DNA from: Branchiostoma belcheri
Taxonomy: Eukaryota; Chordata; Leptocardii; Amphioxiformes; Branchiostomatidae
Direction of reading: 5' to 3'
Assembly (NCBI RefSeq): GCF_001625305.1
Contig: NW_017804176.1
Coordinates: forward strand, 1,476,673-1,540,672
DNA length: 64,000 nt
The first letter of the stretch is position 1. Every line of letters starts with the position of its first letter. Positions 40,401 to 60,142 of this stretch are shown in pieces. A model generated the notes under the pieces. It did no database searches. It was not told the origin of the DNA and worked only from the letters and a program-made list of their open reading frames with translations. The translations under genes were made by a program, and so were the position numbers.

Positions 40401-42743
40401 AGTTTTATGGAGCTGTGTGTGGGGTCATGTTGGGTTCATAAAACCACAGACAGTTTTTATGGCTTAAGTTTATGGCCCACTGCTTATGTTACTTCAGCTC
40501 TTCAAAGAAGTCGGCTACATTGTAACTTGTCTAAGTGTTTGGGAATCTGAGCCTACCAAGGTAAAAGAAATGTCCATTCCTTGTCCAAGTTTTTGAAAAA
40601 TTGCTGATGATTTTTGAAACCTTAGAGAGCTTCCATGGAAGTTTCTTTTCAAAGGAACATGTAAATCTAAAATCTGCCCAGATAAACCTGTACTAATCTC
40701 CCAAATGCTGTGTTTATCACAGGTCTGTGTGTGTTGATTGAACAAGTCATTAACTGGAGAAAACAAGAAAGCTGCAAATAGATGTACTTGTAAAATCATT
40801 GTTAGCCACTGTAGTATTCCTTTTTGGCAGAATCATGTTTAATCTTTGAACTTTCCAGATGTATTTTGCTTTTCTCATGTCAAGATTAAAGTTGAAATTT
40901 GTCTGCTTTTGTTGCAAGTTCTTTACGTCATCACTTGTTATTGGCAAGCAAGTATTTTCCCTACAATTTACAAAGTACAAGAGTAATCTTTAACCTGTTA
41001 AGAATCAAAGAATGAGACATGCTTGTGGGTTTGTGGGTCATACTCATAGATCTACTGTGTTCATAAATGACCACAAGCATTTCTTAATAAAACAACTCTC
41101 AGTAACTGTAAACAGAATGACAGAACTTGTATCCGTTCATTTGACGGAAACGTCTTGATCCACCTTTCCTCTTCCTCTCCTTTTATAACTTCTCTTCAGG
41201 AAGTGGTTGACATCTTCAAGGGAAAAAAAAAGATGATATGCAGCCCTTCCTGCAAAGTCATTGACCCCTGAATCAGTGTTCCCAGTTGGCCAATGTCAAA
41301 GACAGCTGTACTCTATCTAAGAAAGTTCTAAAGTCACTGTACTGAGTCACTGTTACATGGCAAAGTCGTATACTGAGTCTGAGATTTCAATCTTCTGTGA
41401 TTCAGAAAAGCAGAAGTTATCAAGTCTGCCATCTCTTCCTTACATGGGAAATGAGATATACAGTATCTTTCTTTCATATTTCCCTGTGTCACAAGCCAAG
41501 TTGATTCCATAATTCGTAGGGGGTAGATTGAATTTTTTTTTGTTGGTAAGGAGTAAGGTATGTTTTAATCTGTTAGAAACTGAATGATTAGGAAAGCTTT
41601 TGATAGATTGTAAGATGAATGATTAAAAAGTATACTTTGAGGCATCTTAACTTTGAACCAGCTTTCCTTTTCCCTTTGAAAATTAATTGTATTAGTTCTT
41701 CAGCACCTGTTTTATGAAAAGTTCCAAACCTGCTTAGCAAAAGCTATATGGTAAGCTCATTATCCCTCCCCCCTATGGATGGTCTGAAAAGTTTATTGGC
41801 TGTGGGGGTTGTTGCAAGTCAATCCAAATGTTTGAAATAGGGATCACCGTTGTTGTGATTGCTGCCCTATAGATTTTCTGCATGTATTCCCCTGAGCCTC
41901 TGGTTTTTAGTGGGTGTTGTCTGCGCAGACTTCAGTGGCGGAACATCCCGTTGTTTGCTCTGGGATTCGAACTTTGAGACGTGGGCCCGGGAGCTTGTGC
42001 GAATTTTACACCGGGGCAGTTTAAACCGGACGACTGTTGGTCTTTGTAAAATGGGTCAAGGAGGCAGGTTAGTTGGGGTCAGAATTCCACCCAGTAGTTA
42101 TCTAAACAGTTATATAGAGAGTGCCCGGTCAGCAAAAATGGGTGAATCAGTGGTTAGTAGGTTGCAACATGTATGCTCCTGTTATTTTGATATTGTGTAT
42201 TATAATTGAAATTGTAGTAAAATTAACTATTGATGGGCAGTGTTGTCTTCAGTGTAAAAAGGGTCAACAAGATTATTTCCACTTTTACAAGGATTGCTGC
42301 AAAATTTGTTCTTTTTCATTTTTTTTCATCCTGAAAGGTAGAGGGCAGGAATGTTTTTATGTCTTTTTATTGCAAAAAGATCTGTATGTTTTATATGCAT
42401 AATAGTAAAGTTCCTACCCCATTCTAATCTAATGGGCACAAGATCATCTTTTGCAATGTTTGCTTGATCCATTTTCTATACAAATATTTGTGGGACTTAC
42501 AAAGCTTTCTTGAACCACAGAAGCAGTGTGTTACATTGCTCCAACAATTCATAAAAGCTGTCCGAGTTTTCGTCCATACCTGTGGAACAAATTTACATAT
42601 TTCCTCCTCCTCAGGCTCCTGTCTCCCCTCCTTTTTGAATTACTCGGAAGCTGTCTGTATTTGCAGGAGGGATTGGTTGGGACTTAGCCTGGAAAAGCAG
42701 GATATCCCGAGGGCACTTGTGATTGCGGTGACCTGCACCCCTC

Positions 42744-42763
42744 NNNNNNNNNNNNNNNNNNNN
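42744..42763. other. Assembly gap (20 N)
   Basis: Twenty N; the true size is unknown. An additional single ambiguous base is at 44827. Confidence 0.98.
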
Positions 42764-45700
42764 GGGGCCAGACTTGATAAGATGCCAGGCACTTGCTAAA
42801 GACAGGCTGCTAGAAATTGAAAATCCATTATGATAAGAATTTTATGGCTTATCAAACATTTGGAAAACGTGGCTTAACGTTACAAGTCTTTGTCCTCTTT
42901 TTTGTCAGGTGAAAGAAGTTGGGGACTCGTATGAAACGTGAAAAAAGCCCTTCCCGCTGTCTAAAGCCTGACCTACTTTAGGCAGCCTTTGACAGACATG
43001 TCAGACTAAGAAAGAAAGCAAAACTCGGCTTGTTTTGAAAGCAGTTGGCGGCACATCCGACACAACTTAATTTGAGAGCCTTTCTTTGGGCTTGGTGGTC
43101 ACATTCACTTGGGCAAACATTTGTTCTTCGGATAATGGCAAGGAACACAACCCTCCCACCCATCCTTCCTCTTGATAAGGATGATCAAGAGGCAAACTGC
43201 CACTGACAATCAAGTAAAATGATGTTTCGTGAATTTGGGATGGTGTCTTTCTCAATGGTTAGCGAACGTATGCTATCTGAGAATTTAGAGTACTGCGTAG
43301 ACCTAGTTTGGGTTTCTAATCCAGTATCTGTGACCGGACCTCCAGCAAGGCGAAACGGTACACCTGCCATTGTCCTCCCAGAAAGGAGATCCCTGACCCC
43401 ATTCACCTCCAGTATCTCTTTGTGGTACCATGTTTTGTTGTACACTTTCCCACAGAGACAGAGAGATGGTCTTGTTGTGTGTGTAGTTTGTGCGTGGTCG
43501 GTGCGGCTGCAGTTTTATCGAGCTCGCCGCGTTGATCTGCACGTGAAAGTGAGTGTGTGAGAGGCAGGTGAGGCTGCCCCCGTACACAGCCGGCCGCTGT
43601 CCCCACACAATGATGAAATGAAAAGTGCCACGGTTGGCTCCCGGTGTGTCAATGGGTGTGTATGCACAAGCTCACTTTCATCACACAAAAGGCCACACGG
43701 AACCATCCGTCGAAAACATTCTCAGACCGCGCCGTCGACTTTCGTGACGTTTTGCCCCCGTTTGGGTGATACTTTGTGTCCAGTTTGTGGCTTGAAACAA
43801 CAAAGGATTAGGCTTGGAGGGGTCAGTCTGATTAAGTGCACTTGTCCAGAACACCTTTGGACCATGTGACACGGGTTGAGTAGCCAGTATAAAGGTTTGT
43901 TTGGATTGGCTTGGTGGGGGTGGCACCTGGCGATAGGATGTCAGCGCGCTGTATACACACCTCCCGCCCGCAGTGTCCGCACTTTCCACTGACCCAGCAT
44001 TACTGTCCACCTGTCTTGTCAGCACAAGTACGTGAGCTAGCACGGAGTGGTGTACGCCAGGGTGGGCCGGCCAGCCTAGCCTAGCTGGGTAACACAGGGA
44101 GCTGACACACTGGAGGTGGGTTTACTCTTCATTTTGGCCACATTTCTCTCTCAATAACAAGAATGGAAGCCCTCTCAGATCCAGGTCACTGATAGACAAC
44201 CTGACATGGGCAACACAAACCACTCTCTGAGGAACAGGCCAAAAGGAATCCCTTCTACACTGAACGGAAGAGGTTTCTGCTGTTTCAAGGACTAACAGTC
44301 CTGGAGTATTGTGTTGTGGTATTAGCAATTTGCAAACTAGGCAGTGTGGTTATCTTAGACATCAGATCTGCTTGGCTTGGGCCGTGAGCAAAATGTTTTA
44401 ACGCATAATGAAGGGTTTCCATATTCATCCCTGAGACCTAGCCATGACAGGTAGCCCAGGAATGTCAAGTCAGGACAATGAGTAATGACCAACGAGCTTG
44501 TCGCAGGTGTGTACGGAATTCCGTCATATTTGTTCCTAAACAAAGGCACGGCTTTGTACCTTGAGTCCGCATACCGAGTGATGGGCGGACAGTCCGAATT
44601 TCTGCGTCAAAAGATTCAGTTTTCCCCCTCCTGACCGCTACCCGTTTCCCTCACGGTCACGTCACTGGGACACCATGAGTTAAAAAATCACCGTGTTGTG
44701 ATTGGGGAGATATTTGGGGTGTTGTTTGTTGCACATGTGGAGCTTGCTGTAACAGGTGCAGCCTGAGGAGAAAAGTTTGGTTGACCTTGTCTATGGCTGA
44801 ATGTCGGGTGGCAGCGGAGAAAGTTGNGAAAATCCCTCCCGCATGACGTAGCAGAGTAAATTTGTGTGTCGGGCCGTCGCGCCGACAGAAACGGGTTCTG
44901 CTGTTTCCCCCATTCACCAAAGCTATCAGAGATTGACAGCTTTGCCTTCAGATTTGCTGACCGGGTCGGCAAGTCCAACAAGAAAGGTGGGTGCAAATTA
45001 GGGACGCATCTTTAGATTTGCATCAAGTGTAAAATTGAGACCACACACACTATCAGCTTACTTTTCCAAACCCGTAGGCAAACGTACGGAAGAAAGAGAG
45101 GTAAATTTATGTATGTAAATGGTATCTTATGCTGGAGGTTAAGCCGTTGTTGTTTTAAGGATGTGAGGAAAAGTGTTACAGGTAAATGTGAACACAGGTG
45201 TGCTAGAAGGACAGCCAGCCAGAGGCACCAGCATTCTTTAGCAGACGTCATTCTTCTTAATTCCAAGTGGATAGCTGAGATGATTTACCTACCATGGTTT
45301 TCCCTTACTTTTGAGACATGTTTCTACTTCTTTCCATTAAGCCAGTTGCTATTTTTCCATCTTGGAGAAAATAAGACTATTGAGGACTAAACCAATGTTC
45401 AAGAAGGTTTTACCTAATTTGGAATTCCAAACATGCTTACTTCTAGGTGCTGTATATCCACATATTTGTTGTCCGTTCTTTTCAAAAGAGCTCTAGTAGC
45501 TAAACAGTTGGTATCATTTTGTTCCGTAGTTTTCATAATTTGTACAAAATTCTGACAGGCTTTTCCACTTTTGCTTGTGTTTAACATGAGTTTCATAGAG
45601 ATTTGTAAAGTTTTTGAAGATAGCTGTTGGTACTTTTGAGTTTTTGAATGTTTTGGCTAAAGTTGACCTGCATATAAACAGGTTGCCTTGCCACTCCCCT

Positions 45701-47172
45701 CGCATGCCCAAAGCTAGTCCTGCATAAGTGCTTTCATCAGACTAAGCCGTTCTAAACCCCAGCATTACTGCTTTCCTCTAATCCACCTGTAGCAGTGATT
45801 TCACGTTAATTCCGTCTACTCTGTCCATTAGGTGAACTGGACGGTCTGGTTAGGGGGTCGTTCAGTTTTGCATTTGAAAGTGCCCCAACCCCAGGAGACT
45901 CACCCAGGGGAAACCATGTGATGAATAAACTCCCCTCCATGCTGATAACTGGTACACAATGACGTCCCATCGGGAAACATAATGAGGAAGGTCTTTTGAC
46001 TAGTTTGGAGGTTGACGCAGTGGCTGTTAAAGGCCTTTGGAGTGCAAATCAAGGTGTGCTGCATGACAATACACAGGTAATTTCTGCCCAAAGGTACATC
46101 TTGACAAACAATGGGAAAGGAAAATTGAAGGTTCCAAGGAGGGTTAGAAGAGATAGCTTTTAATTTCTTTGATATTTAAATTCCTACAAGAGGGATAATT
46201 TCAGCAGAATTCCTCCACAGCCAGCTTCATGCATACATTACGATGAAAAAAATGTTTCTTTTAAAAAAAAATTTAAAACATGTTTAATCTTTGTAACTAC
46301 GATAGGAGTGATTTCGAAACAACTACGATGGTTTCAGGTATTCTTTATCTAATGGTTGCTAACAATGGACTTAAGCTGAAATTATTCAAAGCCATTTGGC
46401 TGCCCAGATGAAAGAAACTGGTTTCCTATTGGTCAAAACTGTTTGTTACACCTGCTATTAATAGGGGTCAGTGATAAGACCCTCTCACTCTACACGGGTC
46501 CCTTTTTTTTCTTTGCTTCTCAGTGCTCTTGTTTACTGTGTGTGATAGCCAGCAGGAGTTTTAGGAGGAAAGTCCACCCCAAAACTAGGTTAGTACAAAC
46601 TTTGTTTAAAGGGTCAAGAATTCTTGTGTCCACAGAAATTTGTTTTTCCAAAATTTGCTCCAGGATGGAAATGATGAACTGTTACATGTAAATGTTACAG
46701 ACTCCAGAATCCGCATTGGTTAAAGATATGCTCTTCTGTTGGGCATACATTGGTAAAGAAAGTGACATCGTTTCCAGAAAAGTATGACATGTTTGTAAAC
46801 TGACTTGTCTGATAAGTGGTTTTTTAATCTAATTAACCAATTTTTGGTGACGATCTACTTTTCATTCGACAAGCTTGTCAGAAATAAGGGTTTGGACTTT
46901 TTCTGCTCGATGGTTGTTCGTTGAGGCTTTTTTTTTTGCTTCAAAGGTCACTTCTACTTGAAGAGTTCTGAAAAGGTTACAGTTGAAGTGGGCGGCAGGT
47001 AGCTCTCTTGTCAGGCCGAGTATTATAGCTGTTGAGAGTGGCTTTGTGATGCAGATCGGACATAAGGCACGAGAGGCGGCCACACGCCTGCTCCTGTGCT
47101 CAAGTGTATGGAAACGATGCAGGATTCGGACACAGCTTCACTTTCTTGGCCAACGGCAATGCATGCGGATAT

Positions 47173-47194
47173 AGTACAGTACAGTACAGTACAG
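47173..47194. repeat. (AGTAC)4 short tandem repeat
   Basis: Four perfect AGTAC units plus two bases. Confidence 0.9.
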
Positions 47195-50100
47195 GGCATG
47201 CCCAGCTAACCTCAGCGAGTTTGTGTTACCAAAATGAGAACTGTTTGCACTAGCGTAGGTAATTTACATAGCACATGGTGACCTATTACATGAACGGTAG
47301 TTAATATTTATGCAACAGTGCAAAGGTAGTATTGCAAAGAAGAAAAAAAAATGTTGAAAATCTTTCGGATTGTTTGTTTGAGAGATAGCCCATGCCCGCC
47401 TCAGAGGGGATGGTGGTCATGAGAAGTTGGTTTATTTTCTTTGAGGAGAAACACTTGGGATTTGGGACCTCCAGACTGTCCAGAATGCTTCGGATTCCAA
47501 ACCTTCTTGACCAGCACTGTTGAGTAACAAGCTTGGCTGTCAAACCTTCAGTACTTTCTCCTGTAAGTCACTACTTTCAGCCTTCCTGCTTTTCCCATTA
47601 AATCCACTCGCAACATGGTAGAAGAAAGGCGTGTTGCCATAAAAAGATGACCATATTTTCTAGAAAAAAGATTCAGAACTAGAAGAGGTACTACATAAAA
47701 GGCCATTTATTCAGTCTATTCAGTATTAGAGAACTGTAATAGAGGCCTCCTGTCCCAGTATCTAGTGTAAGGTGAGACCCTTGTGAATAGGTCCTTTTGC
47801 ATCATATGTCAAATTGAAGCAATATGTGGGAATGCCTTTGAATCTTTTTCCTAGAATTTGCTCTACAACAAATAACACTTTATTTCATACTTGACAACCA
47901 AAACTTGCTCTACTGGGAGTTGGGTACAGCATTCTGTGAAATGAGGAAGGGACAGGGCAGAAAATTGCCATTGGAACAAATGACCATGTCAAATCCTTTG
48001 GTTGCAGGGAGACTAATAGAATGTTCTCATGAGAAACTCCATGAATGAAGGGTGCTATATATGGACTGGTCTTGAGCTAGGGGGATCCCTGTTGTTTTTA
48101 TAGTTACAATGTATTAGAGCAAAAGTCTGTAGCCATAATTATGAGCTGATGGTCAAGTACTTGGCTCTTCTTTATCAAAGGTGAGGACGTGGTATTACAT
48201 GTACATCATTTTAGTGAGATTTTTTTCGTAGGTAGGTTTTCAATTTAAAAATTAAAGCTTATCTTTGTTGAAAATCAAAATTCTAGAGAAAAGAGTGAAG
48301 ATTCAAAGAGGACACAGGTTTTTCAAGTTCATTGTGTCCACACTTGTAACTTCTGCCAAAGTGTCAAGATAAGATGATCTAAACAATGATTAGATGTATA
48401 AACAGTCAGAAGTGATGTGCTTCTGTCAACCCTTTCTTTTTGGTTGCAAAAGACTGTATCCAAACACCACAGGGAATTGCAACACTAAATGGCATTTCCA
48501 AACATATAGAGATTGAAAGGAAAACAGATGTGCAGTTGAACTTGTGGTTGTGACAAAAGCAATATGGGTAATTTTGGAAGCACTGTTGTCATGTGGAACA
48601 GCTGGTCCCAGGTTATCAGTGGAGGTGGTGACAGGGGGTTTGGCAGCAGCCATATGCTGACAAGAAACATGGAAGCCATCATTTACTGCCTTGTCAGATG
48701 ATTGATAAACCCCATTTAATTCCTAAACAAGCTTTAAACTTCTCCGGTGACCTTCCAGGCCACACTTGGGAAAGACCAGCTGTTGAATGCCTGTTCTCGC
48801 GTCTCACTTTCTCTTCAGAGAACATGAAAGGAAAGGTTACCACAAATATGGTGCCAGAAAAGATGTTCTTGTGTCCTCCAGTGCTTGTTTTGTGCTCCCA
48901 GTGATATTGTTTTTGCCTGAGGCCCACAGAGATTTCTTGTCCAGATGTGGTTTACAAAGGAGTGGCTTCCTTTCATTCCACTGGGGGAGAAGATATGTTG
49001 ATATTGTTTTCTTCTCAGGCTCAAAATTAAAGACTCTTTCAGCTACTTTGTCTTTATTAGGAGACCAGAGTTAGGGGTTCTGCTGGGCTTGACCTTAGAT
49101 GGCCTTGTCCCCATGTTTAGATAGTCTGCAGGGGACAGAGCCCAGTCTTGCAGGGGGTGGGTACATCTAGCATTCATTACTAATGGAAATTAGGCAAGTT
49201 CCATTGGGAGCTCTGGGTCCTTGGTTGAGCCAGTCACATCCAGAGTACAGGAGCCAGACCCTAGAACCCTGCACTGTGGAGAGGGTGATCTTCACAGCTG
49301 ACTTTCCACAAAAACATCACCAGTGCGGAACTGTCAAGTACCAATCGAGGTGGACGGGGGATTTGGGCATTGCCGGAATTTTCCCTTTCGGGTCGGTAGA
49401 TCCCGCGGCTGAAGTGCCCTAGCCCAGCCACCACCTGCTGGCAGCGTTTGTGTGGAAGTTGCAGGTGAAGTCGAGTGGCAGGCAGTACTCCAGCCTATTA
49501 GGGAGTACTTTGGTAGCCAAGCACGTGTGCAGGTCCCTGGATATCCTGGCTTCTGTGTAATTGATTCCTGGAGAGGGGAGCCTCCCAATTTGTTAACTAT
49601 CCAAATGATGGGTGAATGAAGACAACATGGCACAGTAGAAACACTGCTTACAGAGGAAATGCGATGCTGAATGAGTGAGTGAGGCTTTTGTATTCATTTC
49701 CCTCAAACCATGGTGTTGAAATATGTTTTGAAACTTCCTGCATAGTCAGTTAATGTTTTTCTGCTCGATAACGTCTAGATCCATAAAAGTCTTCCATTTC
49801 AGATGACTGCAATTTCTAAAAAATCTTGAAGGAGTTGGCAGATGTGTGTGAGCTTTTCTTTGATGCATCTGTAGAATTCCAGATATGGATTCTGGTATTT
49901 CTTGTGGAATTTTTCCTAGTTATTGAATCCAGGACTTACAAAACAATTGGAATTTCCTGAAAGTTGTGAAGCAATCCCACATACATATATTTTGTACAAT
50001 GTGGATAGATTTACTTCCTTGCTTTATGGAAACTGGTACAAAGTTTCTTATATTTTCTTTTAGTGCTCCCAATACCATACTTTGTGGTAGAGAGATCTCT

Positions 50101-52152
50101 TTTATGAACTACTGTGTACTAATCTCTCAGTTAGAGTTTTCATGCTAACAGACTTCACAACCAAGTGGTAATACTCCTAATGTGTGAAAAACAGACAGTT
50201 AGGGGTAATTAACATACAGGCAGGAACTCCAAATATTTGTTTTGTCTGCACACCATTCAAGACTCAAGATCAGACAAAAGATAACCTAGAAAGTCATTTG
50301 ATGTTATCTTCTCAAGACAAAAAAATCCTTTTCATTGAAATGATTCAACCCTTTTGTTTTGTGTTATAGTGTGAATACTAAGCTTTTGTCATGGAAGAGA
50401 AAACTGGTCGATTTGCAGACGAAATGATTTTATGTAAACATGTCAAAAGATTCCTTGCGATTTTTTGGTCAGAATCTTGGCCAGAAAACAGGAAGGAGAT
50501 TTATCATTGGTGGATTGGCATGACTGAGCTTGTCAATGGACCAATCACCTCTTTGATGTCATTAGAGCTTTGTTGTTACGTCAAGTTGTTGGAATAGGCC
50601 TAAGTGTTTTTGGACAAAGAATTTGGAATAAAAATGTATTTCGTGGTTAGTTTGAAAGGAAATGTCCCTCAAATATAGGAATTTTCATGAATAAATTTTG
50701 CATTTTTGGCAGTGTACAAAAAATCTCACAGCTAAAATTTACATATCATCAGTGATTATAGATGCTATTGTTCTCTTTTTGAAATAATAGTATTTTACAT
50801 GTACCTTTACAGGCAAAGGCCTTTAATTTAAGGGAAAGCTTTTGTAATGAAGGGGGTAACCAGTTTTTATTTGATAAATGCAGCCATGCATATAATAGTA
50901 GCATTCAAAACATGAAACTTTTGAAGAGAAAAAGGTGTTGTCTTTTGCCACAGGGAGTGTCTGATGTTTTATAAGTTGACAGGTTCTAATAGAACATGAA
51001 TTGAAAATCTCTAAGAAGTCAATGAAGTAGTGATACAAAGTACAGGAAACACTGAGTGGAAAGCTACATTTTATAAAGACAAATTTGCTCCATGCAAGGC
51101 TTAAAAAACTCTTCTAGGTGCTGAACTACTTTGGGTTATTGGAAAACGGTCTTGTCCCTAAACTCATGATGTTAGATTTGTTCCCATAAAATGATATAGG
51201 ATGCCTGTTGTTGTTGTTCTTAATTGGAAATCTCTGCTTCCAATCATGATAAAGCTGCAGTAGACCACTGTTGGGGTATAATTGGTGCTCTGGCTTGTAG
51301 TCATATGGCATCGATTACACCATCTTTTCAGCCATATAGGAACTGGCACAGGGAAATGTACTTACTGGAAAATTTTCTTTCTTACTCACTGTTTTGTTTG
51401 TTTCTTGACTACAAGAGGAAAAATTGCAGAAGTTTAAGTTTTGTTTAGTCTTGGCAATGTATTGTCCATTTATGCAGTAAACCTTATCTTAATCACAGTT
51501 TGATTTTGCATAATTGTCTTCCTCTTAAATCATAGCTTGAGGCAATGCAAGAGAGGATGTGCATGGGAACTTTTTTCGTTCAGAATAAACCAGAAAAGAT
51601 TGTAGCTGTAGGGGTGTATGTAAATATGGCTTTGTAAGGTCAGTATTTTCAGAACCTTTGGGTGTTTTTTTTTTAATTCTGGAGTCACACACTTCCCAGC
51701 CAACTGACCAGACCCATACTTATTGGTCATGCTCTAAATATGATTACTGGGTAATACTAATAGTTTTCAGAGAAACTGAATAAAGGAGTAATGCTAAGTG
51801 AAGCAAACATTTCCAAAGGGACCCCCTTGAACAGACATTATTACCATTCCATATTATGATAAAACCAAGACAAAAGTTTGGGAAAAGCAGTTGAGCGACA
51901 AAATCTCCCTTGTTGTTCAGTTTGAGTGGCCTTTACCATTTCCTAAGTTACACTTACAGTAGAAAATATAAAAAAGATCTACATTGGAACAGAAAGTCTA
52001 GCATCTTGTCTCCTGAAACTTTTGGAAAAAAGTTAAAACCTTGTTTGTAAAATTCCCCAGTGAGCCTACAGACAACTGCATACCAGGTTTACTTCCGCCA
52101 TGATAATTCCTTATGCAAAGCGCTGAAATTCCCTATGGTGGACCCAGTCTCT

Positions 52153-52200
52153 CAGGTAAACACACCTGTGGCACACGTGAGAGAATACCTGCCACACCTG
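52153..52200. promoter_or_regulatory. Cluster of four E2-box motifs
   Basis: CAGGTA (52153-52158), CACCTG (52163-52168), TACCTG (52186-52191) and CACCTG (52195-52200) lie within 48 bp. These are core sites for ZEB/Snail-type zinc-finger repressors and for some bHLH factors. The cluster lies about 1.2 kb upstream of the first PRDM1 coding exon. Confidence 0.4.
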
Positions 52201-53095
52201 TAGGAAAACCTCTGTTCTCATCTGCCTATTAAACATCAAAACCTGTAAAAAAAAATAGCAAAGGTGACAAAATAGGATCATGTAATCAAAAGCAATGTGT
52301 TAAATGTAAAGGTTCAAAGTGATAAAAATCATAACTACATAAGTAGATGATTTGCATACTATGCAAATGCACCAGGAAGTTTTGTGTATCAAATGGCAAA
52401 GTCATTGTGATTATAAGGAGTGGATACAGGATATGATAAAGTCTTAAGGAAAGTGAAGTGGGATATAGAGGAAGCAGATGCCAGCCGGCGGAAGCTCTGG
52501 TAAGTTCAGTCAACCCAGCGAGCCAGGCACTCAGTCGGACACGGGGGATGACATGCCAGATCTGCAGAAGTACCCCTGCCCTGGTTGTTTATGTAACGGA
52601 GACGATTGTTAGCAGAGGCACCTGTCCGTTGAGTGTAGGATGAACCAACCACGTACCCTCTTTCATTTCCTGGGTTGTACTTTTTGAACTCGATTCGATG
52701 CAGCTTAATACATGTATAGACTTGAGAAAGAGACTTCAGTTTGCATTTCAAGGGAGATATTGGAATTATATCAGATACTGAAATGTAAGGTTCTCACACA
52801 ATTAGACAACTATTATTATTAAAAATACTTTTAAAAGGCCACTGTTGCATAATTCTCAGGTGCCTTCTTTTGAGATTTACAGTAGAAAGGTCTTAAAGTA
52901 GAGCCAACTGTGCTGAGTTTCCCCATACAGTCTTGCTAACAAGGGTTATCTAATATCCGACCCTTTACCTTTAATAAGACAACATCGTTCTTCCCACGGT
53001 ATACAGCGTGGGCAGTAATCCCGAGGATACTTTGATAGTTGTATTATGCAAATGAGATGAAACTGAGAGGACTCCCAACCTGTCATTACTGACTG

Positions 53096-53103
53096 TGACG
53101 TCA
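53096..53103. promoter_or_regulatory. Perfect CRE upstream of the first PRDM1 coding exon
   Basis: TGACGTCA lies 280 bp before the acceptor of the first PRDM1 coding exon. It could mark a second, proximal promoter, but no TATA box or initiator is evident. Confidence 0.3.
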
Positions 53104-53396
53104 GCTACAAGAGGTGTGATGACTTCTCTATATCAGACCTGTCATACACTTCCTTAGCCGGCACAGTTGGAACGACACTGTGTCACACTCTCTGTTGTAG
53201 ACTTGATCATGTTGTATCATTGGGTTGGTTTAAACCCAGGCTGTTGAAAAGTTGAAAAAATTGTTTTCTCAGAGGTAGCTGGCATAATTCTTCAGTACTG
53301 CAACATTTTAGACATGTGAAAACTTTTTACAATGTTTGTTGTGTATGTTGAGAGATCACATTTATTTTTTTGCCTCCCTACAGAAAAGACAAAGCA

Positions 53397-58792
<5,396 letters not shown>

Positions 58793-59663
58793 AAAAAGAT
58801 AGAAGCACAAAAAAGTGACCTTAACAATGATTGTTGCAACATCGATTCCTACAGGGTAAATTTGTTCCGTCATTCTAAACTTCATGCACAATTGGGAAAC
58901 AAAGATTACAGTTAAACTTTGTTTTCACATTTTCACGCAAATACACCATTCCAAATTAGCATTGCAGCGACAGCAAACAAAATTCTTAACTGCTGCATTT
59001 GACAATCAAACAACTTATTTGCCTAAAATAGTGATTTTTGTTTTAAACAATATACCATCACATAGTTACTATTACAGGAAAGGTTGAACCATCAACACAC
59101 CTAGAGACTGAACTATGCAACTGGAGCAGGCTCCTTATGGTACACAAACAACCTCATCAATGTTTACTCTTTGTATTTGTTCATAGAAATAGCAATAATG
59201 TTCAATCAACAACACTGGACAATCACCCATATTGTCGGTAACCTGTTTTCTAGTTAGACCTTTTGGCATATCTTCAAAAAAGTCTTAATTACTTCCTTTG
59301 TGAAATATGTTTATATCTCTTAGGAAGAAATGTGAATTGTTACTGTCTAATATAGAGACAGAGGAAATACTATGTATTGATAATCATTACTTCTCAATAG
59401 GGCCCAAATAGCACCAACAGTGTAGCAAAGCTTTTTCAGTGACAAGACAAATTTTGTAAAAAAAAAAAAGAAAGTAACAGTTTTGTCTACCTTGTACACG
59501 AACAGTTTGGGAGAAATGCGAATACAGAATTATTATTTCTCTAATCTTCTGTATGTTAAACTAATTTAACCATTGAATAATCTGTATCTGACATTCACAT
59601 ATTTATTATTTCAAATATTATATATGTATAAATGCAAACGTTCCATGTCACCAAAGCCACAAA

Positions 59664-59670
59664 TACCTCA
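59664..59670 (+). promoter_or_regulatory. let-7 seed match (7mer-A1)
   Basis: TACCTCA is complementary to let-7 bases 2-7, with A opposite base 1. It is 870 bp into the presumed PRDM1 3' UTR. A single 7mer in about 2.4 kb can arise by chance (expectation about 0.15 under equal base frequencies). Confidence 0.35.
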
Positions 59671-60142
59671 GTTTCAAGACCATACAGTATAATTTGTACA
59701 TATTGTTTACATTCAATTGCACAGTTTTATATATTATCTTCACTGTGAATTCCTCACAAAGAAGATATACCCACCTGTTTTATATATATCTTTGTTCCTA
59801 TGTACACACTTAAACCTTTTTGTTCACTCCAAATTTTATATTCTATAACAGAATAACAATTACTTTAGGTTTGTTGCTATATAAACTACTTGTAGTTCTG
59901 ATCTTCTATGTTAAAATTTGGTAACTGTTTAGCTTGTTAAAGAAAGACGTATGTGTTCTTGGTTGCTGCATTCATTGAGAGAGTTAAAACCCAGTCTAGT
60001 TATTGCCTGAAAGAAGTAGATATTGCACTGCGTTTGTAAGCAAATCAGGTAGAATGAGCTTTTGCGCATTGTCTTTGAATACTCCTCATTGATAAGTTCA
60101 TCTGAATAGACAGTCATGATAAGTAATAGATATCATGACTGT

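Larger units (their letters stand above)
37423..53383 (+). other. Presumed first intron / regulatory region of PRDM1
   Basis: About 16 kb with no supportable coding exon. It contains a 20-N gap (42744-42763), a single N (44827), a pentanucleotide repeat (47173-47194), a TATA-like GTATAAAGG near 43890 in a GC-richer patch (43.4-44.9 kb), an E2-box cluster (52153-52200) and a CRE (53096-53103). The length without genes, next to a developmental regulator, suggests enhancers. Confidence 0.4.

Noticed and set aside
41930-42020. Minus-strand box B-like GTTCGAATCCC
   Set aside because: No box A at a fitting distance, so neither a tRNA nor a SINE can be supported.
42464-42799. Frame spanning the N gap
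   Set aside because: It remains open only because N codons are counted as open; there is no domain.
43250-43350. A second tRNA-like head (TGGTTAGCGAACG ... GGTTTCTAATCC)
   Set aside because: The boxes are only approximate and no SINE core follows; chance is likely.
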